From Dipteronia dyeriana (Eukaryota > Streptophyta > Magnoliopsida > Sapindales > Sapindaceae): a stretch of 64,000 nt of DNA. Under the pieces are notes generated by a model. It was not told the DNA's origin and searched no databases. It saw nothing but the letters and a program-made list of their open reading frames with translations. Below, one piece after another: positions 36,750-49,550 of the stretch (position 1 is the stretch's first letter; every line of letters starts with the position of its first letter). Made by a program: the position numbers and the translations under genes. Where the stretch lies: positions 26,243,074 to 26,307,073 of the forward strand of contig CM065299.1 in NCBI GenBank assembly GCA_032871835.1, written 5' to 3'.

Positions 36750-37533
36750 ATGAAGGTGCAGTTGTGTCCCACATGAAAACAGGTTTCAAATAAAATACTT
36801 AAGGTTGTTTTTATGATTCAGATTTTAGAGTAAATGGACATTTGAAGAAAGTTAAAAGCTAGTCATGTTCATAAAGTTTTCGATTCTACTAGGATTGCCA
36901 TCGGACCAAGGTGCAAGAAAATCCAGCTGGGAAGCGTTAGTCAGGTAGCTGAGACTGATTAACTTGAACCGGTGAGCAATTAAATCAATCTCTCAAAATT
37001 TCACAGCTCCTATTTGCTCATGTTCAACTGGGACTTTTTTTTTCTCTATAAATAAATCATTTGTGCAAAGAAATGTCAAACGTGTAATGTGATACTGTCA
37101 TACAGAGTAGCTTGGATAATATAAAAATATCAACACGAATACAGCCTAAAAACACAGCTTTTCAAAAGATATGAATCATATATCCACTTCTTCAACCTAG
37201 AAACTGAAATTATAACAAACAAGGCATGGAGAATACTCTCCTGCACATGGGTTACATTGTTTACAATTCCCCAAAGCTAGCACATCAGTGTCGGCTTCAT
37301 GTCTAATGTCTTACTATAAACCTTAATATTAAACCTTAATAATAAATGCAAGACTTCTATGTCAACTAACAAAAAATATTCCAGTGGTAACACATCAATG
37401 GTGAGACTGGTGAAATACTTCAATCCACATACTAACATCATACTGATACTGCCTCATGTATTAAATTCGTCATTGGAGTTGGGATTCCTTTGCACTTCTC
37501 GAACGAAAGTATTAATTACTGTGCCTAACAAAA
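36750..37533. other. FUG1-like gene 3' side intergenic DNA
   Basis: No coding signal recognised. The part from about 37130 probably includes the 3' UTR of the minus-strand protease gene. Confidence 0.4.
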
Positions 37534-38727
37534 CTAATGTAAAGCACTTTCCAGAGGAATAGACTCGAGCCTCTCGCAGAAGGACCCAAAGCCTTCTGGA
37601 CTGAACCAATTCTTGTCCATCTGCAGTGTATATGAAAAGTATGACTCGATTACTGATATATGTGATCAAAATACTGCATAAAATAAACCTGGCAGTAAGG
37701 AGGAACTTACAAAGTAAGGATAACTGTCAATGCTGAAATTTTCTGGAGCACCCTCTACAAACAAATTGATAAAATAGAGAACAAAGTTGCCACATTCTTC
37801 ACCATTCGTCTGCTGAGGCACCTGAAAAGAATCAAAATGTAAGTAATAATATTAATGATAATTGCAAATTTACTGGGATGGATATAAATAAAATAAACCA
37901 AAAGCTTCTTGTATTCTGTTCACCTTAGGCACCAACAAAGGAATTTTAGAAATCAACTCTCGAGTCTCAGGTCTGTCCTCTGCTTTATATATGTCAAACA
38001 CAAACCTTGACGACAAATAGTACATATTGAACACTCGATTAGATTCTTACACTGACGATAATGCAAGTTTAAAGAAACTACAAAAATTAACATACTTTCT
38101 TATATCAGCTTCTAGCCGCCTAGGGTTGGCCATTTCAAGTGAATCCAACAACAGCATGCATGGTGTTTTTGTGTTTGATTGCAGATTCTCGTTAAAGTGG
38201 CAGAATATCAAGAGACTCCAATGACCCCTAAAGAGAACATTTCATAAGAGATAATTCCATGCGCTGATAAATAAGATAAATCAGTGGTCAAGATATGGAA
38301 AAATACTCACCAGCAAACAATGGGAACCAAAACATATTTCTTTGAAAAGATGTGCTTCTTCTTAATCCATGTCAAAACATTTGCTCTGCTATATTTTTTT
38401 AAGTACAAGTTAAACCATAAACTGTCAAGGTATGTAAAGCAAGTCTTCCTATCCTCTGAGAAGCTCCTCCACAAATTTCTACACAATTTAGACACAATTT
38501 CAGAACAAAGACATAAGTTACAGGCAACCACATAAGAAAACTGAAACTATAACTTACTCTAAGTAGCATTCAAATTCTCCAGAGTTTAACTTCTTTTTTT
38601 GTTTAGAGATTGCAATCTTGCACTTAACTCCTCTCTCTGATCGTTTACGGCGAGGGAAGTTGGAGGTACCTAAAAGACATGGAGCAGTTAGTTGCAAGCG
38701 CCTTATCCTTTGCCTAGACATCTTCAT
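37534..38727 (-). CDS. FUG1: Ulp1/SENP-family cysteine protease, FUG1-like
   Basis: Peptidase C48 enzymes cleave SUMO or related ubiquitin-like proteins. Minus-strand exons join in frame: 38558-38727, 38311-38478, 38096-38227, 37924-38005, 37711-37821, 37534-37620 (249 aa), all GT/AG. The catalytic set is complete: His in CWGHWSLLIFCHF (H115), Asp in MLLLDSLEMANPRR (D141), Gln and Cys in PQQTNGEECGNFVLYF (Q188, C194). The C-terminus reads MDKNWFSPEGFGSFCERLES. The overall pattern matches the Arabidopsis FUG1 class (At3g48480 by memory), which neighbours TEL2 there. Start choice: MKMSRQRIRRL at 38727 is the first in-frame ATG; the frame stays open to about 38805 with an acceptor-like GGCAG, so an upstream coding exon is possible. 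This is a host gene, distinct from the transposon Ulp1 in MULE A. Confidence 0.88.
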
Positions 38728-40391
38728 TTTGTGAGCACGCAGATATGCTAGAACATGCAGCCAACATGTTCGATGCTTTATGACGTCGATAGGAACCTCT
38801 GCCACCGCATAAAATACTTATCCGTAAAACTACTCTATTCATCAACCAATACGACTTTAAAAAGCTCAAATCAAAACACACAATCATAAAATAAGTTAAG
38901 TTGCTTCCTTGGTTGCAGACCGTGTGCCATGAAAATGTAAAAGTTAACATGGGCCAAATTTAGTGACATTTTTTTGTAACCGGTAAAAGCATAAATTCAC
39001 AGGAGACAGCATGAAGCCATCAAAATACCCATCAAGCAAGTATAATTCAATATATTAAATTGAGTTTACTAAGAAAGCTATAATTCAAATTCCTTCTTTA
39101 AAGAATAGAACAATAAAAATAAAAATAAAAATTAAAAAACAATCTTTTGAAATTTGAAAGGAAAAAAAAAACATCAACTTTATTTGGGGGAAACAAACAA
39201 CACCAAAATATATTTCCGAGCCAAAGGCCCAAAGCTTCTACTTTTACCCTAATCACCAACATTGTCCATACGAGTAAACAAAAAGATTGTTAACATTTTA
39301 TTTGGTTGCTTAGATTTTCCATTTAGGTTTTTCTACTACTTTAAGAAAAACAAATAACGCATAACTGAGCCACATAAAACACACATTAGACTTGGAGCAG
39401 TCATGTATTTCAAAGTTAGCATTTTTTTTTTCTCACGTTTTCTCAACAATCAAACAGAATGTCAGAATCCTCCCAAATATCACAAAAACAACTAACACCA
39501 ACAACGCAAAAAGACGGACGGAAAGGCCAGACAATATTTTTTCTTTATATATATTTAAAAAAAAAATACTTACTAGGATTTGGAGACGCAAGATCGACTG
39601 GGTTGGATTCATGGCCCAGCTTTCTCTTACCCATTGAAAGAAAAAAAAACACAGTAGTTGAAGTGAGAAGTTTTTTTTTTTTTTTTTTTTGACAGGAAAC
39701 GTTTTTCTCGTGAATACAATGGACAATGGTAGTACTCTCCCGCTTCAGTTCTATACTTGTATTAGTGACGTCAACGTGACTTTGCAAATTATACGAGCCG
39801 GACTGGTCAGATCCTCTGCTGCCCTCATCTGTTGACAAGTGGCAGTCGCACTAACAGATCCAACGGTCAGAATTTACTGTTTATGGTAGAGGGTTGTTTC
39901 AGTCATTCCAGTATTTACATTTATAAATTAATAACTATTTATAAAAAAAAAAAACAGAAAATAGAAAATAGAACAAATATTTTTTATGGAAAAAAAAAAA
40001 AAACCTTTTTTGAGCTTGAATTTAAATCGATTTCAAATAGTTAAAACTTAAACGGATGAAGATCATTTTCTAACTTAAGTTTTATTGAGGATCCTGTTAC
40101 ATGTGGCAATTTATAGAAATCAATGGTTAAGATTCATTTAATTAATTTTTTTACTTGGAAAAAAGGTAAAAACAATGTTGTTTAAACTATCAAAATTTTC
40201 TCAACAATTGAAAGAATCAATGGTTAGGATTCATTTAATTAAATTTTTTACTTGGAAAAAAGGTAAAAATGATGTTTAAACTACAAAAAACTTCTACCCT
40301 TATTATGTTCCCTTCATGTTTTATTGTCCATCTACTTTGAATGACAACAAAGCTTTCAAGCATGGTGAGCAAGAAACACTAGGAAGTCTGA
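38728..40391. other. Upstream region of the FUG1-like gene; small local duplication
   Basis: Promoter-side and intergenic DNA without coding signal, with long A/T homopolymers (for example 39670-39691). A local tandem duplication is visible: 40118-40188 and 40215-40281 both begin AATCAATGGTTA and continue GATTCATTTAATTAA... ACTTGGAAAAAAGGTAAAAA. Confidence 0.5.
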
Positions 40392-41322
40392 GACCCTGTT
40401 TGATTTTTTGTCTGAAAACTGAACAGTGCTGAATGTTATTGAATACTGAATAGTGACTGAAAACTGAAAGACATATTTATTTTTTTTCACTGAAAACTGA
40501 ATATAAATGATAAGTTGTTTGTTTTTTTAAGTTATAAATATCTAAAAATAAATATTTTTACATCTATATCCTTCTAACTATTATTTGTTATATATTTACA
40601 TTTTAATATATTAAGAACAACTCTAACATGTAAATTAATTCTAAAATAAATTTATTTAGTTATTAAAAATATTTCATACACTATTCTATTTGTTGAATTA
40701 CATTAAAAATGAACATAATATTTGATGGTGATACATTCTAAAATTCTCAAGAAATATTAATAAAAACAAAAAATCAACTACTACTTGATTTTGACCCAAA
40801 TAGTATAGGTCGATGCATCTCATCCATATATATATAATTTTTTTTTTCTTCCAAAAATTAACATCTCAAAAAAAAAAACTCAAAACAAAATCATCATGAA
40901 AACTATTATCCAATTAATTTTTAGAACAAGTGAAAAAGATGTACTCAAACTGTAATATAAAATTAATAAAACTAATTATCAAATTATGGAAATAAGAAAG
41001 AGTTCTTACCGGAATATGCTAGGAAAATCAATCATCAATTGTTTTTGTTTTAAAGAAGTTAGGTTTTCTGATGTTAAAGTTCTTTACAGTGAGAAAAAAA
41101 AAATATTAATATGATTAGGGCCTTTACAAAAATAGTGAGGATAGTTTTAGAAGTAAAAGTTTATAGATTTCTATTATGTGAAAAGTGGAAAAAATTCATT
41201 TTTAAAAAAAAAATGGTTTTAATGGTTCATTAAGTGATTTTAACACTTATAAAATCAAACAAAACAGCTGAATGAAACACATTAAGCTCATTCAATGTTA
41301 AGTCAAAAAAATCAAACAGGGC
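40392..41322. mobile_element. TIR element (MITE) with CCTGTTTGATTTTT ends
   Basis: The left end GACCCTGTTTGATTTTTTGT and inverted right end GCCCTGTTTGATTTTTTTGA pair, and CTGA flanks both sides (40388-40391, 41323-41326). Subterminal CTGAAAACTGAA/TTCAGTTTTCAG words occur. The interior is AT-rich and non-coding. The flanking repeat could be 3 bp (TGA), Harbinger-like, but the superfamily is not certain. Confidence 0.72.
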
Positions 41323-42069
41323 CTGAATAGTGAATTCGCTATCTGAATCATGATTTCACTCGAGGTTTCGATATGTGGTGTGAACTTTCTAATATTGTGC
41401 TCAACAACAATATCTGCAATTTGAAAACTAGAATTTGCTAGGGAAAAAAAAGACCTTGAATTTGAGAAAAAAAAAACATGGTCATTGATATGAACTACAT
41501 ATTTGACGAGTGTTGGTTTCTTGTTTACATTATATAACAACTTGTGTTTTTTCTTTTCACTCTCTTTATTTTGGTTTATTATTTTTGAAATCATTTTTTG
41601 TCTTAAATTTATAGTTAGTATTTAACTTTTACAAAGTCTAATGTAAAATAGTGTTGAAATATTTTTGGCACTATAAAAGATATGAGAATAGGTAAACGAG
41701 AAGTAAGAGTTGATGATTTTTTTTTTTTAGTTTTTGTTTTGACAGAGAAGGTTACATAGAAAAAAAGAAAAAAAAATTGTTAGCCTTTGGCTCATATTAT
41801 CAAATGAATTTAATCTGAACCAAACGAGAGTCAACTGATGTGAAATTTCCTAGAAACGCGGGATACGTTTAGAAGTTGAAGATAGTGTATGAGAGAGGTT
41901 TGAAAACCATGAAGAACTGAAGAAGAGATAATCGATGTGGGTTTGATAGCAACGGTGGCAACGGTTTCGTGTTGGTTTCAGCGTATGGATCGCGGTTTTC
42001 TGAGCAATGCAATTTCAGGTGACTTGTAACGGTTTAGGTAACGGGTTCGCAATCGTGACCCAATCGTAG
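41323..42069. other. AT-rich intergenic DNA
   Basis: No gene recognised. Contains T- and A-runs (41719-41730, 41760-41776). Confidence 0.4.
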
Positions 42070-42807
42070 TCAATCATAAGTATGCATGGAACGGAAAATC
42101 TTTAGGGAAAAAGGAAAGTAATTCTTTTAGAAGTTCTTGTGCTTAAAGGAAAATGATTTCTCTTTACAAGAAGGCTTGTCATAAAAAGGAAATGGTATTT
42201 ATGTGAAACAAATAAGTATTGTATATGTAGGAGATGGATTTCCTTGTTGGTCTAAGCTCCTTGTAATTAGTATAAATAGAACATTATAACTAATATAAAT
42301 AGAACCTTGCAACTAGGTTATTTGTGTGTAGTAAAAAAAAACACATGTAACATCATAGAGTGGGTTGATCCGGGGGGAGACCCCTTAAAATATTCGGGGA
42401 AAGGTTCGAAAAATATCGATGATATTCATGGGAGACCTAGGGGATATTCTTGGAGGGGGTGTACTTGGAAGAGGACCTTGTAAGCGTTGTGAGTTGAGAG
42501 CCATGAGGTAAGCTCGGATGTGAGCTTATGGGCTTGGTAAGAGTCGGTAGTTTGGGGTTTGGGGTTTGGGAAGAGAGAGACTCATGCAGTATATGGTTGT
42601 AGCAATTTATTATATAGTGAAACTTTATCTGTCGTCATGACGGTACGTGGTTTTTTACCCGATTTAAGGTTTCCATATATATCTTGTGTTGTGTGATTAA
42701 TTATATTTTCTCTTATCTTATTTTTCTGCTAGTACAATTAATTGTTATGCGTTAATGGACAAATATTAGATATATATTTCCGTGTTCGTCAGTTTAAATT
42801 CCCAACA
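42070..42807 (+). mobile_element. Possible LTR remnant
   Basis: A stretch with a TATA-like TATAAATAGAAC (42282 and 42297), a GC-richer leader, then GGTACGTGGTTTTTTACCCG, a TATCTTGTGTTGTG segment and the end TTCCCAACA. This succession is typical of the 3' half of plant copia LTRs. No primer-binding site follows and the left border is not found, so it would be a solo or truncated LTR. Confidence 0.35.
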
Positions 42808-43580
42808 TTTTTAACACGGTTTGAGATTTTTTGTCAAATGTTACATGCTCACCATTCTTGAATTTAATGGATATGGTGGACTAGTGGGGTTAAAAGTAGA
42901 TGGACAAGAAAATAAGGAAGAGAACGTAACAGGGAGGAGAAAATTTTGGTAGTTTAAATGACATCGTTTTTGCCCTTTTTTCCAACTAAAAATTTTAATT
43001 AAATGAATTCTTTCATTTATTTTTTCAATCACCACATGAATAGGATCCTCAAAAGCTTAGGTCAGGAGAGGATCATGATCCATGATCCTGTAGAGATCCT
43101 TTTCTCTCTCTCACTATATATATCTTTTATTTTAATTCTTGAGTATTCTAGCATTTTCCTTTGTTATAGTAAGGTTAATATAGACTTTTTACAGTCAGAC
43201 ACTTCAAGATTTTAAGGGAAAATTGTACAAACAACCCTAATTTTGGATCTAATTGCAAATTGATGGAATTTTGCTCAAAATCATTCGATGAACTACGTGT
43301 TTTCATGAACAACATTGAAGATTGTTTTGTTTTTTGAGATAATACTCAAAATTTTGACTCTTCTATATGGCATACTACTTTATTGTTACATTGATATGTT
43401 AATTGGAATGAATTATATTTGATAAATTGTTGTACAACACTGATTTTGAGAAGAATATGAGAATAAAAAAAAGTAGATTTTAGGACACTATCATGTGACA
43501 AGATAAAAACAAAGAAGTACCATTTTGTTTAAAGGAAAATCAAGACAGGATGGCCAATTACCATTCATTATAGCACATAT
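42808..43580. other. Intergenic DNA, no gene
   Basis: No coding signal. 43210-43370 has TIR-like wording (GTACAAACAACCCTAATTTTG... GAGATAATACTCAAAATTTT) resembling the end of the element at 44344, but no pairing was found. Confidence 0.35.
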
Positions 43581-44028
43581 AGACTGATATGGCACCGGTT
43601 CGGTTTGAACTGCAAACCAAACCATAAAAATCGAAATAGGTATAAGGGTGATTCCGGTTTCGTTTCGGGACGGGAATCGGTGGTTCCGGTTCGAACCAGC
43701 GGCTCCAACATTTATTTATATTTATTTTAATTTTTTTTAATCCTAATGTAGGGAACCACTATAAAATCTTCTTCTTCTTTAAAACACCATTCAACGCAGC
43801 TGATTTTCTTCTTTCAAACTCCTTGTCTTTCTAAACTCTGCTCTAACATCTCTCTATAACTTATCTCTGTTTCTATTCGAGAGATCGAGAGACGAGATTG
43901 AGAGAGATGAGATAGATAGATGGAGTCTGGTTCAGATGAAGGGTGAGATAGAAGTAGATCTGAAGTCAGTGATGAACTGATGATGGCCGATGTGGGTTTG
44001 GGTGATTTAATTTTGGGGTTGATTTGTT

Positions 44029-44060
<32 letters not shown>

Positions 44061-44310
44061 AATCAGAAAAAGAGAGAGATGAGGTGAGTGGTGAATCGTG
44101 ATTGCTGTTTTGTGTGTTTGTGATCTGTGCATCAGGTTTTATTGGGTGGAATGGGTATGGGTGAGTGAGTGGATGAGGTGAGTCGCGAGCGTGAGTGTGA
44201 GTGGGTTTTAAAAAAATATTAAAAATAAAAATCGGTTTCGTCGGAGCCGGACTGAAACCATAGAACCGGATCAGAACCATCGTCCCGATCTGAAACCAGA
44301 ACTGGAACTA
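43581..44310. mobile_element. Possible MITE with CCGGTTC-rich ends
   Basis: 43590-43710 (GGCACCGGTTCGGTTTGAAC... GGTTCCGGTTCGAACC) and 44230-44310 (GAGCCGGACTGAAACC... GAACCATCGTCCCGATC) are roughly inverted CCGGTTC/GAACCGG-rich ends around an AT-rich core with a (GA)n run at 44036-44060. The pattern fits a small hAT-like element. No target duplication was established. Confidence 0.35.
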
Positions 44311-44343
44311 GCGTTGTGTCGATACACAGTGTATGTGTTTCTT

Positions 44344-45205
44344 GAGATATAATCAAAATTTAGAGAGATGCTTCAATACCACTGGCTTAAGAGACGAGTT
44401 GACACGTCGAACCAATGAAATTTTGTCACGTCGTTATATTTGACAAAACCCTACATATCACTACCACGTCAAAACAATTTGTCCAAATTTGCAAACCTCT
44501 TCTCTTCTTTTCTTTCGTTGATGGTTGTCCTTTTCTTTTATTCTATCCATGGCTGATATCCAGATCTACAAATCTTTATCTTACAATCTCCATCTCAAAT
44601 TTTTAAAACCATATTAGTTTTTATTTATTTATATAAATATGCTTTTGTGTTTTATTTAGTGATTTAAACTTAACTTTCTCTTAAAAAATAAAAAATAATC
44701 AATGGAGGAAACTCGAAGGGGAAGCCACTGCTTCCTTCAGATCGAAGAAAACCGTGTTCGTCCAGATCGGAAAGCTGAGTGCCTCCATTGCATAGGCGTT
44801 CTCGATTTTAGAATAATAAGAAAAAAAGGATTGAAAAGATATTTTGGTAAAATAAATAAGAGATTGAAGCATGCATGTGGTTTGTCATATTTATGAGATC
44901 CTATTTTTGTTATTTGTGTTGATCATTGAAAGTGGGAAACGAGCCACGAACTTGAAAAGAAGAGAGCTGGAGAGGTTTGCACTTTACAGATAGAGGCGTG
45001 AACTTGAAAGGCGTACACCAATATTCTTGACAATTCTTTTACGACATGGCATTTATGTGTTGGGTAAAATATTAGGATGCGGCAAAATTTTATTGGTTAG
45101 ACATGCCAACTCAATTGTTAAGCAAGAGGTATGAAGCACCTTTCCAAATTTCAACTCAATTGTTAAGCCAGAGGTATGATACTCTCCAAATTTTGACATA
45201 GTTTC
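44344..45205. mobile_element. Element F: long-TIR element
   Basis: 44350-44430 (CAAAATTTAGAGAGATGCTT... GAGTTGACACGTCGAACCAA) is inverted at 45060-45200 (CAAATTTGGAAAGGTGCTTC... GAGTTGGCATGTCTAACCAA). The right arm carries an internal duplication of about 50 bp. A short open frame at 44702-44896 inside is unrecognised and probably chance. Exact ends and target duplication were not resolved. Mutator-like by TIR length. Confidence 0.65.
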
Positions 45206-45769
45206 AAATAAATTGTACTATTATTAACTATGGAAATATATATATATAGTTTGACCTATTATCCGTTTTGGTATCTCTAGTTCCAGTATTGTCTCATTTG
45301 GTCATTTTGTAATTTCTATTAATTTTTCTAGTAAAAATATTACTGGGTTCAAAAAATAAATAGCACCATTTGGAGTAACTATTGTGCAAATATCATCACA
45401 TTAATAATTCATGTTTAAAATGCACCAATTAAGATGATCAGACCAAAATACCCCGAAATAGTGAGTTTATGTCGTTTTCAAAGTGAGAGAAAAAGAAATC
45501 GATAGAAAGTAAATCGACGGTGAAGTAACCGAAAGTTGGAGAGTAGTGAGATTTTGAGACTTCACCAAAAAATTTGCAATCGATAGAGGTAAGTTGAATT
45601 AGATTTTGTTATCGTTTCTGTTAGTGATAAGTTGTTGTGCACGTTTGATCAGTTGTGTATTGATTGAAATTGTAGATTAGGATTGATTAGTGGATCTAAG
45701 AATGGTTATGAGTTAGGTTAGGGTTTGAAATAAGGTTGATTTTTTTTTACGAAGATGAATATCTGGGTT

Positions 45770-46090
45770 TTTGATACTTTTTGGGACATTTCCAAGCTTT
45801 TTTTTAAGGTAATCTGAGTTTTTTTGAAATACGTCTGAGTTTTTTTTTTAAGAAAATTAGATTTGTTTAACTTTGAATGTCCGAGACTTTTTAAAACATG
45901 TTCGCGCTTTTTCTTTAGGAAAATTAGGTTGGTTAAACTTTGTAGTGTCTGAGCATTTTTGTGAAATGTTCGAGTTTTTTTTTTAAAGCTCCGAGATTTT
46001 TTTGCAAAGGTTCGTGTTATTTTTCAAAGGTTCGTGTTATTTAAAACAGTGTCCGAGTCTTTTTTTTGCAATGCCCGAGACTTTGTATTT
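45770..46090 (+). repeat. Short TCCGAG-type repeats at left of MULE B
   Basis: Loose repeats of TCCGAGTTTTTTT / GTTCGAGTTTTT spaced about 20-40 bp sit in the same position as the GATCGAGA array of MULE A, but are more degenerate and fewer. Confidence 0.65.
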
Positions 46091-46142
46091 AGTTTATGAG
46101 CCTTTTACAATATACTTATGTATTGTTTCTATAAAAATACAG

Positions 46143-47395
46143 ATGAGGAACTTGAAGGATTTCTTTAAAACTCAGAGGGAGAATGATACGAGGTCAAACT
46201 TACTCGCCACGACCATTTTGATGCCCTTAGACGTATAGACGGCACACTGAACTGGGTTCATGATAATTTTGATGTTGTATAGGGTCGTGTTTGGGGCATT
46301 TCGTGACGATGCATCGTCAGATGAAGTTTTTAGGGGACATTATCCATCGGTTTCTTATGTGGGAGTTGCATCATGATGGCCCGACATATGAGATGCACTT
46401 CATGTTAGGGCATCATTCAGTGAGGTTCTCAAAGTTAGAATTCTGCTTGATCACTGAATTACAATTCAGAGCCGTACCAGACATGACAATGTATGCTAGC
46501 ATGGAGCATGGCATACAACAGCGATACTTTCCTAGTATAGATGAGGTCGACTTTGAACACCCGAGAGTTGTTCTGCGCCTTGGTATTTTTGAGAAGTCGT
46601 ACGGTTCCCTGAAGCACTGCTTAGTCTATATGTTGAACTGGATATTGATGAGGTTGGATGAAAGAGAGAAGATTTAAGTATGACAGTTCTGGCTGGTCGA
46701 GGACCTTGATGCTTTCGATGCATTCTCGTGGGCTACCCACATGTACATGCAATCCATTTATGGATTCAAGCATACGCTTGGGCGAAGTGAGTGGTTCGAG
46801 AGACGCCAGTAGGCAACTGACACTGACATACACACAGTGGAGACCTACAACATTTATGGTTTATCTCACTTCTTGTTGGTAAGAATTTTGAATTACAACA
46901 TTAACGTTATTTATCGTGTAATAAATATTATGGATTCTTATCGTACTTATTTTTTATACAGATTTTGCTTTCGAGGTCGTTCCTGAGCTTGGCATTAAGT
47001 TTGGGACCCGGAGGGCTACCGATATGTCTCCTCATATTCTGAAGCGGGAGTGGAACAAACAACCGAGAGGGGGAAACTGGCCAAGATTTTCACAGCAAGG
47101 GTAAGTATCTTATTTGTTAATGTATATAGTTGTTTTTATGTATACAATTACAATGGTCTAACTATGGTTTTAGATGTTTACGAGGACGGAACTGGTGCCC
47201 ACAGAAGCGGAGAGAGGTGAATGGTACTTCGCGGGCATAGACCAGGAGGGCAGTCTGTACATATAGCAGAACAGACTGCAGATTTCGAAATTGGTTCCTG
47301 ATTAGCCTACCATTGGCAGCAGCAGTGAGACAGAGGGTTTTGACCCGGAGGGTGGGGGTGGGAGACCCAGTGACACAGATCATCAATATGACTAA
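46143..47395 (+). pseudogene. MULE B DUF1985 gene, truncated
   Basis: ATG 46143 (MRNLKDFFKTQRENDTR) matches the MULE A start. After a frameshift the DUF1985 core reads GHFVTMHRQMKFLGDIIHRF, then MHFMLGHHSVRFSKLEFCLI, and continues through a segment missing from MULE A (SIDEVDFEHPRVVLRLGIF; LVYMLNWILMRLDE). It then reaches RRATDMSPHILKREWNKQPR, equivalent to MULE A RRVTNLSPRMLK, and MFTRTELVPTEAERGEWYFA. Several stops interrupt it. It ends at the junction with the inverted transposase, so no Ulp1 domain remains. Confidence 0.8.
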
Positions 47396-47399
47396 GGGT

Positions 47400-49018
47400 G
47401 CCCTTCAAGCAATTCAAAAACCACTCCCATGAAAGGTTATTTTTTTAGTCCTCGCATCCAAAAACAATTGGATACAAATGTTCGTTCCCATCTTGTGCAG
47501 TTGCAACAAATATTGTACCCCCGAATCTTCCCTTCAAAAGGGTACCATCAACTGCAGTAATCGGACGTATACACCTCCGGAATCCTCTAAGTGAGACACC
47601 CAACGACATGTTAAAATAGAGAAATTTACCATCTTCGATGCACTATAAGTTAGTGATTGTGCTGGAATTTTGTTGTTCCAACACGTATCCGAAAGATGGC
47701 AGTAGTTGAAAGCTTTTTTCATGTGTTCCATAGGTCAGTGATAATGCATAATGCAGGGCTTGATGTGCCTTACTGTACACGAATTGGATGACATACATTG
47801 TTTTCGTGTCGATGATTATGTCCTTAGGATGCATGAGATGACCATCTTGTTGTTAAAGTCTAGATGCAACGACTTCTCCAATTATGACTGCACTAGCTTG
47901 TCAGTGGCGACAGTGAATCTCCTCTAACGGACAAGTGTGTTCGTTAACAAAACTTTTTACTTGAAAGTATATCTCTTTATCTCTCCTCACCGCTGTTAAT
48001 TTCCACGTACAGTTGTACATCAAACAAACCAGATTTTAAGTTATCTTATTGGACCTTTTCACCTTCCACTAGAAGTTCTGTCGCATTGTAAAATGACTAA
48101 CTAGTCTATTCAAATCCTTTTTAATCGGAAAAAAATGACCTTTATAAATCTCGTATGTTCTTCTTCTACTAAGTTCCTGCTTCCACCCATACCAAACGAA
48201 TATGAATCTGCTTCGGGAATAACACATGTTGTGGCATTATCAGAATCATATGGAGTTACATTAGGTCGGACCTCGGAAGTCACATTAGGTCGGACCTCGG
48301 AAGTCACAGGCATATATGGTGCACTGCAACTAACTCTATGTACACGCCTTCAACGTTTTTTGATTTGGACAGGCTCTTCCTCTTCCTTAATGTTCTATAC
48401 ATGATCTACCAGATTAATATTTACCTTATGAATCAACCTAAGATTCGGTTCAGTGTTTTTCTCATTGTTCATGTCATTGTAGATCTCAATGTATTGCTCG
48501 TTGTACTGCCCATCATTCTCAATTTGACAACCAAACACATCATCGAATTGAGGTCCAACTACATCAGCATGGTCGACTACTACCAGTGGGACACCACACA
48601 TATTTTTCTGACCTTCAGTTCCACTCTTTTTTGTGAACACTTGGTTGACTTCGCTAAAAGATCGAAATTGTTAGGTATTTTCATGAGAAACCTATCACAT
48701 CTTCGGTTGCCCTCTCAACTCGACTAACACATACTTAACGGATCACCATATCTTCCCCTAGCTTAAACTGAACATCATCATCATTTCTTATAAATGTGTG
48801 ACATGTAGTGCCAGGAAAAATTGATAAAGGCCGTAGATCAATATTGTATTTGTTCACACCATACTTCACAACAGTTTGTACGATCGCCACCAATTCTTTG
48901 TAAGTCATACTCTTTGACACATACAATCCTTGGTTATCAGAACCTAAATACCTCTGACTTCCGTCAGGTAACTGCTCTCATTGAACGTTGTAAGATATTA
49001 CTATTCTTATCCAATTAA
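47400..49018 (-). pseudogene. MULE B MuDR-type transposase, N-terminal half
   Basis: On minus: NWIRIVISY, then SKSMTYKELVAIVQTVVKYG and TTCHTFIRNDDDVQFKLGED (N-terminal region), an acidic linker, and the start of the MULE transposase domain. That domain reads HEKSFQLLPSFGYVLEQQNS, then PITAVDGTLLKGRFGGTIFV with the first catalytic Asp (VDGT), then ATAQDGNEHLYPIVFGCEDK. Stops and shifts occur throughout. The remaining catalytic residues and zinc knuckle are deleted at the junction with the DUF1985 gene. The family call rests on the VDGTxLKG...VATAQDGN motif. Confidence 0.82.
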
Positions 49019-49084
49019 TTTTCCTGTCAAAATCATCATCACAAATCATTATTAAAAAAAATTAAATTAAAATTAAATTTACAA

Positions 49085-49550
49085 ACGCTCCTTAAAACGG
49101 CTCGGGAACTATTTTAAATTTATCAGATATTTCACCTAAAGGCTCGAAACCTTCACAAAAAATCTCGAAGACTATTTTAAAAGTCTTGGAAACTTATGTA
49201 AAAGGTTCAAAAATTGAAAAAGTTAGGCATAAAAATTCATTGAAAAACATATCTATGGAAAAGGCTCGGAGACTTTATTAAAAAGCCTGGATCCTTTATT
49301 AAAAATCTCGAAGCCTTTATTCGAAAGCTCGGAGCTGTTATAGAAATCTCGGAGCCTTTATTAAAAAGCTCGGAGACTTTATAAAAAAGCTCAGAGTTAT
49401 TTCAAAAAAGATTTTAATCTTTATAAAAAAGCTTGTAGTCTTTATAAAAAAGCTTGAAGCATTTTCAAAAACACTCAATACAAAACGTCTTGGTCAGCCT
49501 TTAAAAAGGCTCGGATAGGGATTAAAAAGGTTTGGGAATTCACAAATCAA
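49085..49550 (+). repeat. Short CTCGGAG-type repeats at right of MULE B
   Basis: About 15-20 copies of a motif near AGCTCGGAGCCTTTATTAAA, comparable in position to the right array of MULE A. Confidence 0.8.

Noticed and set aside
44702..44896. Open frame of 64 codons starting MEETRRGSHCF
   Set aside because: Located between the arms of element F with no recognisable domain; probably chance.
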